Of a DNA stretch of 64,000 bases, positions 42,861-51,571 are shown in pieces. A program made the position numbers and the translations under genes. The stretch is from Oscillospiraceae bacterium. GTDB taxonomy: Bacteria > Bacillota > Clostridia > Oscillospirales > Ruminococcaceae. The first letter of the stretch is position 1. Each line of letters begins with the position of its first letter. The stretch spans positions 372,001 through 436,000 of the forward strand of contig JAFRTG010000021.1 of the NCBI GenBank assembly GCA_017427265.1, given 5' to 3'. The notes beneath the pieces are model-generated. The model had not been told where the DNA came from, ran no database searches, and was given only the letters and a program-made list of their open reading frames with translations.

Positions 42861-44165
42861 TTGATCGAAATCACCGAAATAACCGCCGGTTCTCCGGCCG
42901 ACAAAGCGGGCATCCGTGCAGGTGACTGCCTGATTGCAGTCAATGACACCGTGATTCACGATGTTCTGGACTATCGTTTTGCCATTACGGAAAAGCACCT
43001 TTCCATCCGCGTAATGCGCGAGGGCGAGGAGCTCACCGTGCAGTTGGTGAAGCAGGAGTATCAGGATCCGGGGCTCGGCTTTGCCACCGCGCTCATGGAC
43101 GAAAAGCGAACCTGCGGCAATCACTGCATCTTCTGCTTTATCGACCAGAACCCCAAGGGAATGCGCGATACAATCTATTTCAAGGACGACGACGCGCGCC
43201 TTTCCTTTCTGCAGGGCAGCTATATCACGCTGACAAACCTCACCGACGAGGACGTTGACCGCATCATCAAAATGCATATGACCGTCAATGTCTCCGTGCA
43301 GACCACCGACCCGCTGCTGCGCAACAAAATGCTCGGCAACAAAAAGGCCGGCGATTCGCTGCGGCATCTCTGGCGGATGGGCGAGGCCGGCGTTTCCATG
43401 AACTGTCAGATCGTGCTTTGTCCGACCTGGAACGACGGCGACAATCTGCACAAGACGCTCGCGGATCTCTTTATGAAGGTGCCGAGCGTGGAAAGCATCG
43501 CCGTGGTGCCGTTCGGCATGACGAAATTCCGGCAGCATCTTTGCCCGATCCCGGCGTTTACCGTCGAGACCGCCCGCGCTGCCGTCGAACAGATCGAGGC
43601 GGTGCAGCGCTGGAGTCTGCAGGCAAACGGACGGCGCATCGTCTATGCGTCCGATGAGCTCTATCTGCTGGCGAAGCTGCCGCTGCCCGATGACGATGCC
43701 TACGAGGGCTATCCGCAGTACGAAAACGGCGTCGGCATGCTGCGCTATCTCATGAATGAGTTCTATGACGCGCTTGAGGATGCCGAATATGACGGAGAAG
43801 CGCGCTTTCTGACGATTGCGACAGGCAGCGCGGCAGGTCCGTTCCTCGACAAAATGATGCGGGATCTGGAAGCAAAATTCCCGCAGGTGCACTGTCAGGT
43901 CATTACGGTGCTCAACGATTTTTACGGGCATACGATCACGGTTGCGGGATTGCTGACCTATCAGGATCTCTGTGCGCAGCTCAAAGGCCGTGCGCTCGGC
44001 AGTGCCGTGCTGCTGACCGAAACCTGTCTGCGGCATGATGATGTGTTCCTTGACGATAAATCCAGGGAGGATCTGGAAGAAGCGCTCGGCGTGCCGGTCA
44101 TCAAATGCAAGGTGGACGGCTATGTGCTGCTGGATACTGTGTTGGGATATGCGGAGGGTGAATGA
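42861..44165 (+). CDS. DUF512 radical-SAM-like protein with PDZ domain
   Basis: 434 aa. The N-terminal PDZ-like domain (1-60: GSPADKAGIRAGDCLIAVND) is followed by a cluster motif C85-GNH-C89-IF-C92 (CxxxCxxC) and the DUF512 C-terminus (FYGHTITVAGLLTYQDL). The family is conserved in anaerobic Firmicutes near der, as here, and is of unknown substrate. It starts with TTG; GGAG lies 8 nt upstream. Its TGA stop overlaps the ATG of the next, broken gene (TGATG). Confidence 0.9.
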   Translation: MIEITEITAGSPADKAGIRAGDCLIAVNDTVIHDVLDYRFAITEKHLSIRVMREGEELTVQLVKQEYQDPGLGFATALMDEKRTCGNHCIFCFIDQNPKGMRDTIYFKDDDARLSFLQGSYITLTNLTDEDVDRIIKMHMTVNVSVQTTDPLLRNKMLGNKKAGDSLRHLWRMGEAGVSMNCQIVLCPTWNDGDNLHKTLADLFMKVPSVESIAVVPFGMTKFRQHLCPIPAFTVETARAAVEQIEAVQRWSLQANGRRIVYASDELYLLAKLPLPDDDAYEGYPQYENGVGMLRYLMNEFYDALEDAEYDGEARFLTIATGSAAGPFLDKMMRDLEAKFPQVHCQVITVLNDFYGHTITVAGLLTYQDLCAQLKGRALGSAVLLTETCLRHDDVFLDDKSREDLEEALGVPVIKCKVDGYVLLDTVLGYAEGE

Positions 44166-44522
44166 TGCACTATCAGGAAATCGTGAAGAAGGAAAAAACG
44201 CTGGAAGTTCTTTATGCTGGTCGGAGGCGTGCCGATCTGCGCCGGCGCAAACAGCGATGACGAAATGGCCGCGATCTTCGGACGATGTACGGAAATCGGG
44301 AAAAAGTATTATGTATGCCCGGAATACGTGCTGAATTTTGCCTCCATGCTTGCGTATCCGTGCAGCTCAATCCTGAAAATCGAACCGCATACGCATTCCG
44401 GAAAATCCAGTCCGTGCATCCGCATCACTTACGGCGCGGATACCTGGGACGATATGTATTTTTCAGATCCGTTTATCCGTGACCGGGCGATGGAAACATT
44501 TTTGAATTCAATGCAGCATTAA
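44165..44522 (+). pseudogene. Frameshifted gene of unknown function
   Basis: An ATG overlapping the DUF512 stop reads MHYQEIVKK, then loses frame at the purine run AAGAAGGAAAAAACG (about 44188-44202). Removing one base there gives a smooth 118-aa product (MHYQEIVKKKKRWKFFMLVG at the start, then VPICAGANSDDEMAAIFGRC). An ATG at 44214 could still start the back half, but no ribosome site is seen. This is either a real inactivating insertion or a sequencing error in the A-run. The family is not recognised. Confidence 0.65.
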
Positions 44523-44543
44523 ATATCGAAAAAGGAGAAAAAC

Positions 44544-45101
44544 ATGAAATACGACAGAGCTGTGGAAAAGCTGAAGCGTGATCGGAAGGTGACACTGTAT
44601 CTCGGTCTTCCGATACTGGTGATTCTTCTGATTGCAGGGTTTCACATGACAAAAGATGATACCGTATTTCGCATTATTGGGGTTGTGGTGGTGCTTGCAG
44701 CTGGTGTTCTGCTCGTTCTGTCCTATTCCAATTATGACAAGAAGATTGAGAAGATGTGGCAGGGCGTCGGAGCGCTGAATAAGGCCGAATTTATACAGAT
44801 GCTTGAGCAGGCCGAAGGCGTTGAGGATTGTTATTTTGTATCGGCGCAGTTTTTCTTCAATTTTTTCTCTCTGAAGGCATATCCGCGCAGTCAGATCCGG
44901 AGTCTCCGCTGTACGGAGTCGTATGACAGCGAAACGCATAACGTCAGAGATTATGAGATCATGGTGCTCTGCAGCGACGGCGAATCCGACCGCGTTGTAT
45001 GTGACAGCAAGGGAACCCGTGACCGGCTCTATGCGATGCTTCAAAATCAGCCGAAGGCCGGTCCTGCGGCTGATCCGTGGGACAGCGGACGCGGCATCTG
45101 A
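44544..45101 (+). CDS. Two-TM membrane protein, unknown
   Basis: 185 aa. Two membrane segments (about 19-35 and 42-62) are followed by a soluble domain with aromatic-rich YFVSAQFFFNFFSLKAYPRS. The layout (two TM then soluble domain) resembles the 17384 protein, but no sequence similarity is obvious. AAAGGAG lies 6 nt before ATG 44544. It may be in one unit with the DUF512 gene and the broken gene. Confidence 0.75.
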   Translation: MKYDRAVEKLKRDRKVTLYLGLPILVILLIAGFHMTKDDTVFRIIGVVVVLAAGVLLVLSYSNYDKKIEKMWQGVGALNKAEFIQMLEQAEGVEDCYFVSAQFFFNFFSLKAYPRSQIRSLRCTESYDSETHNVRDYEIMVLCSDGESDRVVCDSKGTRDRLYAMLQNQPKAGPAADPWDSGRGI

Positions 45102-45509
45102 TCGGATGTGCAGCGTTTCCTGAATATGAAATTGTCAAGATCCTAAGCGCATGTTTGACTGTACCGGTCGTGAAGCCGCCTATCAACGACACGGCCCAGC
45201 GGCCGACTAGTCCGGTGTGCTTCGTGAGCGGCAGGGAGCCGGAATGCGGTCTGACCGTGCCCGGTTCAGAAGGCGTTCCGTATCGCCATCTGCATAGGGG
45301 GCATAAATGCGGAAAAGTTGTACGTCTGCGTACAACTTTCTGAAAAATGTTTCAGTCATGCGCTGCATGACAATACTGATAGAGAATGCTTCTCCCGCTT
45401 TTCACATAGCGGGATGCCGAAGGGGCAGTGCCCCTTTGGCGCAGTTTAGGCGCGCAGCCCGTTTATAATCCGTCCGCACAGCGGACACAGCTAAAGGAGA
45501 AAAAGAAAT
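45102..45509 (+). other. 400-bp gap before der with a perfect hairpin
   Basis: No credible gene. A perfect inverted repeat AAAGTTGTACG-TCTG-CGTACAACTTT (45314-45339) probably terminates the upstream unit, although the T-run is short. A second hairpin, AAGGGGCA/TGCCCCTT (about 45421-45436), lies closer to der. No clear der promoter was found. Confidence 0.55.
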
Positions 45510-46844
45510 ATGGCTTTGCCGGTTGTCGCCGTGGTCGGGCGACCGAATGTCGGAAAATCGACCCTGTTCAACAAGCTCGTCGGGCAGCGGCTTTCCATTG
45601 TGGAGGATACGCCCGGCGTCACACGCGACCGCATCTACGCCAAGGCGGAATGGTGCGGGAAAACCTTTATGGTCGTTGATACCGGCGGTATCGAGCCGAA
45701 AACCGATGACCATATGCTCGAACAGATGCGCCGTCAGGCGGAGCTTGCCATCGAGCGCGCAGATGTTATCATCTTTGTGACCGATCTGCGCACCGGTGTC
45801 ACTGCGAATGACATGGACGTCGCCAATATGCTGCAGAAATCCGGCAAGCCGATCGTGCTGTGCGTCAACAAGTGCGACAGCATCGGCGAACCGCCCCCGG
45901 AATTCTATGAGTTCTATAATCTCGGTCTCGGCGACCCCTACGGCGTGTCCTCGCTGCACGGCAGCGGCACCGGCGATCTGCTGGACGCCGTCTGCGCGCA
46001 GTTCCCTGAGGAGCAGACCGATGAGGAGGACGGCGACCGTATTGCCGTTGCCGTCATCGGCAAGCCGAATGTCGGCAAGTCCAGCCTCATCAACTTCCTT
46101 GCAGGTGAGGAGCGCAGCATCGTTGCGGACGAGGCCGGCACCACCCGCGATGCTATCGACCTGCCCTACGAAAATGAGGAGGGCAAATTCCTCTTCATCG
46201 ACACGGCCGGAATCCGCAAAAAGGCCAAGATCAGCGACAATGTCGAGCACTACAGCGTGCTCAGAGCCTTCATGGCCGTTGACCGCGCACAGGTCGCCGT
46301 TATCATCATCGACGCGACCACCGGCTTCACCGAGCAGGACAGCAAGGTCGCAGGCTATGCGCATCAGCAGGGAAAAGCCTGCATCGTCTGCGTGAACAAG
46401 TGGGATCTCATCGAAAAGGATGACAAGACCATGCAGGAATTCACCAAGAAGCTCGAACACGATTTCAGCTTCATGAGCTATGTGCCGTTCCTGTTCATCA
46501 GCGCAAAGACCGGTCAGCGCGTGCAGAAGCTGTTCCCGCTCATCAAGCAGGTCGCTGCAAACAATGCCATGCGCATTACCACAGGCCGCCTGAACGATGT
46601 GCTGGCCTATGCAACTGCCCGCGTGCAGCCGCCGACCGATAAGGGCAGACGTCTCAAGATCTACTATATGACCCAGGCAAGCACACAGCCGCCTGCCTTC
46701 GTGTTCTTCGTGAACCGTGCGGATCTGTTCCATTTTTCCTATCAGCGCTATCTCGAAAATCAGATCCGCGAGACATTCGGGCTGGACGGTACGCCCGTCC
46801 GGTTCATCATCCGCGAACGCGGAAACGACAACGGAAGCAAATAA
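45510..46844 (+). CDS. der: Ribosome-assembly GTPase Der (EngA)
   Basis: 444 aa with two tandem GTPase domains, GRPNVGKS (10-17) and GKPNVGKS (about 182-189), each with its NKxD motif (VNKCD, VNKWD), and the C-terminal KH-like domain that binds the 50S subunit. It acts in late 50S assembly. AAAGGAG is upstream of ATG 45510. The der-plsY-gpsA order is typical of Clostridia. Confidence 0.97.
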   Translation: MALPVVAVVGRPNVGKSTLFNKLVGQRLSIVEDTPGVTRDRIYAKAEWCGKTFMVVDTGGIEPKTDDHMLEQMRRQAELAIERADVIIFVTDLRTGVTANDMDVANMLQKSGKPIVLCVNKCDSIGEPPPEFYEFYNLGLGDPYGVSSLHGSGTGDLLDAVCAQFPEEQTDEEDGDRIAVAVIGKPNVGKSSLINFLAGEERSIVADEAGTTRDAIDLPYENEEGKFLFIDTAGIRKKAKISDNVEHYSVLRAFMAVDRAQVAVIIIDATTGFTEQDSKVAGYAHQQGKACIVCVNKWDLIEKDDKTMQEFTKKLEHDFSFMSYVPFLFISAKTGQRVQKLFPLIKQVAANNAMRITTGRLNDVLAYATARVQPPTDKGRRLKIYYMTQASTQPPAFVFFVNRADLFHFSYQRYLENQIRETFGLDGTPVRFIIRERGNDNGSK

Positions 46845-46856
46845 GGAGAGAAGAAC

Positions 46857-47579
46857 ATGCAGGGAACTATTCTGGGATATCTGGGCAGTGCTCTGATTGC
46901 CGCGCTCTGCGGCTATCTGCTCGGCAGCCTGAACGGCGCGATTGTCTCCGTCCGGCTGCTCAGGCATGAGGATGTGCGGAATTTCGGCAGCGGAAACGCC
47001 GGCCTGACCAATGTGCTGCGCTGCTTCGGCAAGGGCTGCGGCATTCTGACGATGATGATTGACCTCGGAAAGGGCGCTGCGGCGATGGCGCTTGCACAGG
47101 CGATCGGACGGGCACTCGGCTGGGCGCCTGTTGCAGAGGGCAACGGCGCGGATACCGCGTTCCGTTGGATGTGCTACGGTGCGGCGGTGTTCGTCGTGCT
47201 GGGACATGTGTTCCCGCTCTGGCACGGCTTCCGCGGCGGAAAAGGCGTGCTCGTCGGCGTCAGCACATTTCTCGTCATCAATCCGCTGACCTTTGTCATT
47301 CTGATGGCGATTTTCGGCGTCATCCTCTGGCGCTCCAAATATGTTTCGCTTTCTTCCTGTATCGCTACGGTCAGCGTCATTCCCGTGACGTTGCTGCTGG
47401 AGCATTTCCTGCGCGGCGTCAACTGGTCTGTCACACTGCTGTATACGTTTCTCATTGCTGTTGCTGCGTTTCTGATCGTCTGGAGTCACCGCGAGAATAT
47501 CAAACGGCTCAGAAGCGGCACGGAGCGGAAAATTACTGACAAGCGGGAAGCAGCTGCTTCGTCTGCTGCTGCAAAATAA
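46857..47579 (+). CDS. plsY: Acyl-phosphate glycerol-3-phosphate acyltransferase PlsY
   Basis: 240 aa membrane enzyme that makes lysophosphatidic acid from acyl-phosphate and glycerol-3-P, the first step of phospholipid synthesis. The motifs GSLNGAIVS, GSGNAGLTNVLR and HGFRGGKGVLV are present with several TM segments. It is longer than usual because of a loop insertion near residues 75-100 and a basic C-terminal tail. It starts 12 bp after der. Confidence 0.95.
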   Translation: MQGTILGYLGSALIAALCGYLLGSLNGAIVSVRLLRHEDVRNFGSGNAGLTNVLRCFGKGCGILTMMIDLGKGAAAMALAQAIGRALGWAPVAEGNGADTAFRWMCYGAAVFVVLGHVFPLWHGFRGGKGVLVGVSTFLVINPLTFVILMAIFGVILWRSKYVSLSSCIATVSVIPVTLLLEHFLRGVNWSVTLLYTFLIAVAAFLIVWSHRENIKRLRSGTERKITDKREAAASSAAAK

Positions 47580-47625
47580 GCAGGGATCCGTTGAATCCTG
47601 AAATCTGAAAAACGGGGTGGAGATT

Positions 47626-47817
47626 ATGAAAAAATATGAATTCGTCAACATCAAGATCGGCCGTCTGGTCGGCGCGAAATCCGAGGAACACCGCAAGATC
47701 ATTCAGGAATATGCTGCAAAGGGATATCGCTATGTCGGCTATATCCCCACGGAGCTGACGGATTCCGGAAAGATCAAATTTATGGATCTGGTGTTTGAAA
47801 CCGAAGAAGCTGAATAA
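47626..47817 (+). CDS. DUF4177 family small protein
   Basis: 63 aa with the DUF4177 pattern (KKYEFVNIKIGRLVGAKSEE, later EYAAKGYRYVGYIPTEL). The function is unknown. ATG 47626 has GGTGGAG 3-4 nt upstream. It lies inside the der-gpsA operon. Confidence 0.82.
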   Translation: MKKYEFVNIKIGRLVGAKSEEHRKIIQEYAAKGYRYVGYIPTELTDSGKIKFMDLVFETEEAE

Positions 47818-47839
47818 AATGAACCGAAAGGAAACTGAC

Positions 47840-48016
47840 ATGGCTGCACAGCATGAGAAAGGTTCTGCTGCAAAAACTGCGGCAAAGAGCGGCATCACAT
47901 TCGGCAGTGCGCTGGCTATGGTCATCAGCTATACGACATGGAAATCCGTCGGCTGGGCGATCGTGCACGGGCTGATGAGCTGGCTTTATGTGATCTATTT
48001 TATTCTTCGTTACTGA
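47840..48016 (+). CDS. Small membrane protein
   Basis: 58 aa; a charged N-terminus (1-16), then a hydrophobic stretch (about 22-57) long enough for one or two TM helices with Trp at the interface. AAAGGA lies 7 nt before ATG 47840. It is operonic between the DUF4177 gene and gpsA. Its function is unknown. Confidence 0.75.
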   Translation: MAAQHEKGSAAKTAAKSGITFGSALAMVISYTTWKSVGWAIVHGLMSWLYVIYFILRY

Positions 48017-48073
48017 TGCGCCGCAGCGCGCATCGGGACAGCATTTTATATCTCATTCAGGAGGAAAACTGAC

Positions 48074-49072
48074 ATGGCGAGAATTACCGTTCTCGGCGGC
48101 GGCTTCGGCACCGCGCTGGCCGTTATGCTGTATTCCACACAGCAGCATGATGTGACGCTCTGGAGCGCCATTCCGGAGGAAATTGAGGCGATGCGCCGCG
48201 ACGGCGAGCAGAAGCAGAAGCTCCCCGGCGTTAAGATTCCGAACGGCATTGCGCTGACGACAGATCTTTCTGTCATTGATGACAGCGATCTCATTCTGTT
48301 TGCAATTCCTTCGGCCTATGTGCGCGATACCTGCAAAAAGGTCGCGCCGCATGTCAAAAACGGTACGGTCGTTGTCAATGCGGGCAAGGGCATCGAGGAG
48401 GATACGCTCAAGCTGATGAGCAAGGTCTTTGCGGAGGAGATTCCGCAGGCGCTCTATGTCGTGCTGACCGGCCCTTCCCATGCGGAGGAAGTCGGCAGGG
48501 GCATTCCGACGAGCGTTGTTGCGGCGTCGTCCATCGCGGCGGCGGCCTATCTGGTGCAGGAGTGGTTCAGCTCCCCGACCTTCCGCGTGTACATCAATGA
48601 TGATGTGACCGGCTGCGAGCTCGGCGGTGCACTGAAGAACGTCATTGCACTGGCGGCCGGTGTCTCCGACGGCCTCGGCTTCGGCGATAACACCAAGGCG
48701 GCACTGATGACTCGCGGTCTGCATGAGATCGAGCGGCTCGGCACTGCACTCGGCTCCCGGACGAACACCTTTGCCGGTCTGACCGGCCTCGGCGACCTGA
48801 TCGTGACCTGTACCTCGATGCATTCCAGAAACCGCAGAGCCGGTATTCTGATCGGGCAGGGGACTGACCCTGCAGCGGCGGTCGAGCAGGTCGGTACTGT
48901 CGAAGGCTATTACTGCTGCCATGCTGCCTACGGGCTTGCAAAGCGCTATGAGATTGAAATGCCGATTACTGAGGCGCTCTACCGCGTGCTCTATGAGGGT
49001 GCGGATGTCCGTGAGGCCGTGCAGGCGCTTATGGATCGTCCCAAGAAGCGCGAGTACGAAAAGCTGAACTGA
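48074..49072 (+). CDS. gpsA: NAD(P)H-dependent glycerol-3-phosphate dehydrogenase
   Basis: 332 aa. Rossmann motif GGGFGTALA (8-16), then LTGPSHAEEV and the catalytic-Lys region GGALKNVIALAAGVSDGLG, and the NTFAGLTGLGDLIVT substrate motif. It supplies glycerol-3-P to PlsY, encoded just upstream. AGGAGG is 8 nt before ATG 48074. Confidence 0.97.
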   Translation: MARITVLGGGFGTALAVMLYSTQQHDVTLWSAIPEEIEAMRRDGEQKQKLPGVKIPNGIALTTDLSVIDDSDLILFAIPSAYVRDTCKKVAPHVKNGTVVVNAGKGIEEDTLKLMSKVFAEEIPQALYVVLTGPSHAEEVGRGIPTSVVAASSIAAAAYLVQEWFSSPTFRVYINDDVTGCELGGALKNVIALAAGVSDGLGFGDNTKAALMTRGLHEIERLGTALGSRTNTFAGLTGLGDLIVTCTSMHSRNRRAGILIGQGTDPAAAVEQVGTVEGYYCCHAAYGLAKRYEIEMPITEALYRVLYEGADVREAVQALMDRPKKREYEKLN

Positions 49073-49130
49073 GATAAGGTGTCTCCGGCGGATTAGAATT
49101 GTTTGCATCCTGCGGATGAAAGCACTAACC

Positions 49131-49170
49131 CCTCCGTCTGCTTCGCAGACACCTCCCCTTTCAGGGGAGG
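49131..49170 (-). repeat. Module C palindromic repeat
   Basis: Minus-strand copy: CTCCCCTGAAAGGGGAG, then GTCTGC-GAA-GCAGAC and GAGGGG. Confidence 0.8.
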
Positions 49171-49179
49171 CAGGATGTG

Positions 49180-49655
49180 GGGAGAGGTGCGTCATAAGAA
49201 GCCGCGTCAGCGGCGTGTGTTTGTTTTATTGGGGGAGCTTCGCTGCCGCCCTCCGGAGGGATATGCCCACGGGGGCTCCCCGCCCGCCGGGATGCGCAGA
49301 AAGCTATGCGGCGACTTCGTCGGCGCTGCGCTTTCTGCGCGCTGCGAATCTCTTTGAGATTCGCCTGGGGGCGCCCTCTCTTTCAGGGCTCCCCCCTTTC
49401 AAAAACGATCCGCAGGATCGTTTTTGAAATTCCCCCTTGCGGTGCGCCTGACGATGAGGAGTTTCGCTCACTGCGGTGAGCGACCAGAGGCTCTGCCTCT
49501 GGACTCTGCAAGCCTTTGTAAAGGCTTGACCGAAACTTTAATTTTGGGAGTAGTTACGTCTCAGAAGCCGCGTCAGCGGCGTGTGTTTGTTTTATTGGGG
49601 GAGCTTCGCTGCCACCGTCCGAAGGGATATGCCCGCGGGGGCTCCCCGCCCGACC
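49180..49655 (-). repeat. Composite repeat A-B5-A
   Basis: Full module B (B5, 49294-49549, minus strand) with A copies on both sides (49180-49286 and 49549-49655). B5 stem 3 is CGCTCACCGCAGTGAGCG, a third paired variant; stem 1 is AAGCCTTTACAAAGGCTT. The outer A is fused to B5 with no linker. The element ends 5 bp from the -35 box of the next gene. Confidence 0.88.
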
Positions 49656-49660
49656 TGCTA

Positions 49661-49689
49661 TTGACAAAAGTGGGGCGCTCTGTTATAAT
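49661..49689 (+). promoter_or_regulatory. Promoter of the cytidylate-kinase-like gene
   Basis: TTGACA (49661-49666), 17 bp, TATAAT (49684-49689), immediately next to the repeat. Confidence 0.93.
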
Positions 49690-49759
49690 GATAGAAACGG
49701 GGTTCCCGTTTCTCATTCCTTCCTGACAGAATCCCGAAACCAGAAATGAGGTTCATCCT

Positions 49760-50368
49760 ATGAAACCGATCCTGATCTCCATCAGCCGTGAATACGGCAG
49801 CGGCGGCAGAGAAATCGCCCAGAATATCTCCGAACGCCTCGAACTGCCCGTCTTTGACCGCAAGCTCATTGACCTGACCGCCGATCAGTGCGGCTATTCT
49901 ACCAAGTTCATTCAGGAAAACGAGGAGCGCATGACCAATTCGTTCCTGTTCAATGTGGCTGTGGCCGGCCCCTATTCGCCCTTCGCTGAGGCAGAGGCAC
50001 TCCCGCAGGACTATGTGTTCCTTACCCAGAGCAAGATCATTACAAAGCTCGCAAACGAGAACCCCTCGGCTGTGTTCGTCGGCCGCTGTGCGGACTATAT
50101 CCTGCGCGACCATCCCAGCTTGTTCAGCGTGTTCATCACCGCCGACATGGACTTCCGCGTCAAGCGTGCAATCGAATGCTACGATGTTCCGCCCGAAAAG
50201 GCGTACTCCATCGTCAGCCGCCACGATAAGCAGCGCAAACGTCACTATAATTATTATACCGGCATGGAATGGGGCTCCAGTTCCAACTATCACCTCATCC
50301 TCAATACCGGTAAGCTCGGCATTGCAACCGTGACCGATATTTTGATTGAACTCATTAAAAATGCATGA
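49760..50368 (+). CDS. Cytidylate-kinase-like protein
   Basis: 202 aa, P-loop nucleotide kinase of the cytidylate-kinase-like family. The loop ISREYGSGGREIAQ (8-21) has the AZ-type GSGGREI motif; VGRCADYIL and the Arg-rich lid RHDKQRKRHYNYYTG follow. Such proteins are common as second copies in Clostridia; the true substrate is uncertain, so cmk is not assigned. ATG 49760 has GAGG 8 nt upstream. It is monocistronic. Confidence 0.88.
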   Translation: MKPILISISREYGSGGREIAQNISERLELPVFDRKLIDLTADQCGYSTKFIQENEERMTNSFLFNVAVAGPYSPFAEAEALPQDYVFLTQSKIITKLANENPSAVFVGRCADYILRDHPSLFSVFITADMDFRVKRAIECYDVPPEKAYSIVSRHDKQRKRHYNYYTGMEWGSSSNYHLILNTGKLGIATVTDILIELIKNA

Positions 50369-50375
50369 AGTTTTG

Positions 50376-50407
50376 CCTCTCCTGTCAGTACGATAGGAGA
50401 GGTTTTC
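50376..50407 (+). terminator. Terminator after the cytidylate-kinase-like gene
   Basis: CCTCTCCTGT/ATAGGAGAGG stem followed by TTTTC. Confidence 0.92.
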
Positions 50408-50522
50408 TGTGTAATGTGATAAAATTAGACATTCTCCTCATGATTTTAGGGCAAATATCACCAAATAGCACGCGCCGGCTTTGTGCAGTCTTGACGAATT
50501 GTGTGCATTTTGTAGAAAACTA

Positions 50523-50551
50523 TTGATTTTTCACAAAGAGTATGCTAAAAT
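50523..50551 (+). promoter_or_regulatory. Promoter of the EamA-NhaC operon
   Basis: TTGATT (50523-50528), 17 bp, TAAAAT (50546-50551). The leader contains a short ATCC-type simple repeat (about 50603-50628). Confidence 0.75.
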
Positions 50552-50650
50552 AGTGATAACATTTTCCATATCAAGAGGCAGACCGTTTCAAAATCGTACC
50601 AAAATCCATCCATCTATCCATCCATCCAAACAAATGACAGGAGAACGATT

Positions 50651-51571
50651 ATGATGAAACATTTACGCGGAAGCATCCTGCTGCTGACTGCCGCCGTGAT
50701 CTGGGGCACAGCATTTGTCGCACAGAGCGAAGGAATGAACTACGTCGGACCCTTTACCTACAATGCTGTCCGGACATTGCTCGGCGGTATCGTCATGATC
50801 CCGGTTATCCTCGGAATGCAGCACCACGAAAGACGCACAGGCACGGAACAGGTTGAAGTCAGCCGCAAGGCGACCGTCCAGGGCGGTTTATTCTGCGGAC
50901 TGGCGCTTTTTGCCGCAAGCTCTCTGCAGCAGATCGGCATGACCGAGACAACGGCCGGAAAAGCCGGCTTTGTCACCGCCATTTATGTTGTGCTCGTACC
51001 GATTTTCTCGGTTCTGATGCACCGGAAGCTCCCCAGAAAAATCTGGATCTGCATCGCGGCAGCCATGACCGGCTTCTATTTTATCTGTATTCGCGAAGGC
51101 TTTTCGGTCAGCTACGGCGATCTGATGACGCTCGGAAGCGCATTCTTCTTTGCAATGCACATCCTCTGTGTGGATCATTTTTGCAGAAAGAATGCGGACG
51201 GCAAGACGCTCGTCTGCATTCAGTTCCTCACCGCAGGTCTGCTGATGGCCATCTCGATGATTATTTTCGAGCACCCCGTCCTCACAAATATTCTCGCTGC
51301 GAAGGACGCCATTCTCTATGCAGGCATTATGTCCTGCGGCGTGGCTTATACCTTCCAGTTTTCCGGTCAGCGCGAAACCCCGCCGACCCTCGCTACCCTG
51401 CTGATGAGTCTGGAAGCTGTTTTTGCAGCGATTTCCGGCTGCTTCTTCCTGAATGAGCAGCTCTCTGCTAGAGAACTGTTCGGCTGCATGCTGGTACTCG
51501 GCGCTGTCATCGCGGCACAGCTGATGACTACCCGTCAGCAGATCCAGACCGAAGGAAAGGAATGCACATGA
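50651..51571 (+). CDS. EamA/DMT-family transporter
   Basis: 306 aa with ten hydrophobic segments in two EamA halves; the first-half signature LLTAAVIWGTAFVAQSEGM is clear. The family exports small metabolites or amino acids across the membrane; the substrate is unknown. GGAG lies 7 nt before ATG 50651. The stop overlaps the next start by 4 bp (ATGA), so both transporters are made together. Confidence 0.9.
   Translation: MMKHLRGSILLLTAAVIWGTAFVAQSEGMNYVGPFTYNAVRTLLGGIVMIPVILGMQHHERRTGTEQVEVSRKATVQGGLFCGLALFAASSLQQIGMTETTAGKAGFVTAIYVVLVPIFSVLMHRKLPRKIWICIAAAMTGFYFICIREGFSVSYGDLMTLGSAFFFAMHILCVDHFCRKNADGKTLVCIQFLTAGLLMAISMIIFEHPVLTNILAAKDAILYAGIMSCGVAYTFQFSGQRETPPTLATLLMSLEAVFAAISGCFFLNEQLSARELFGCMLVLGAVIAAQLMTTRQQIQTEGKECT

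Noticed and set aside
73-49655. Integron attC sites or a transposon as the source of the hairpin repeats
   Set aside because: No integrase or transposase gene, no conserved attC core and no clear target duplications were seen in the window.
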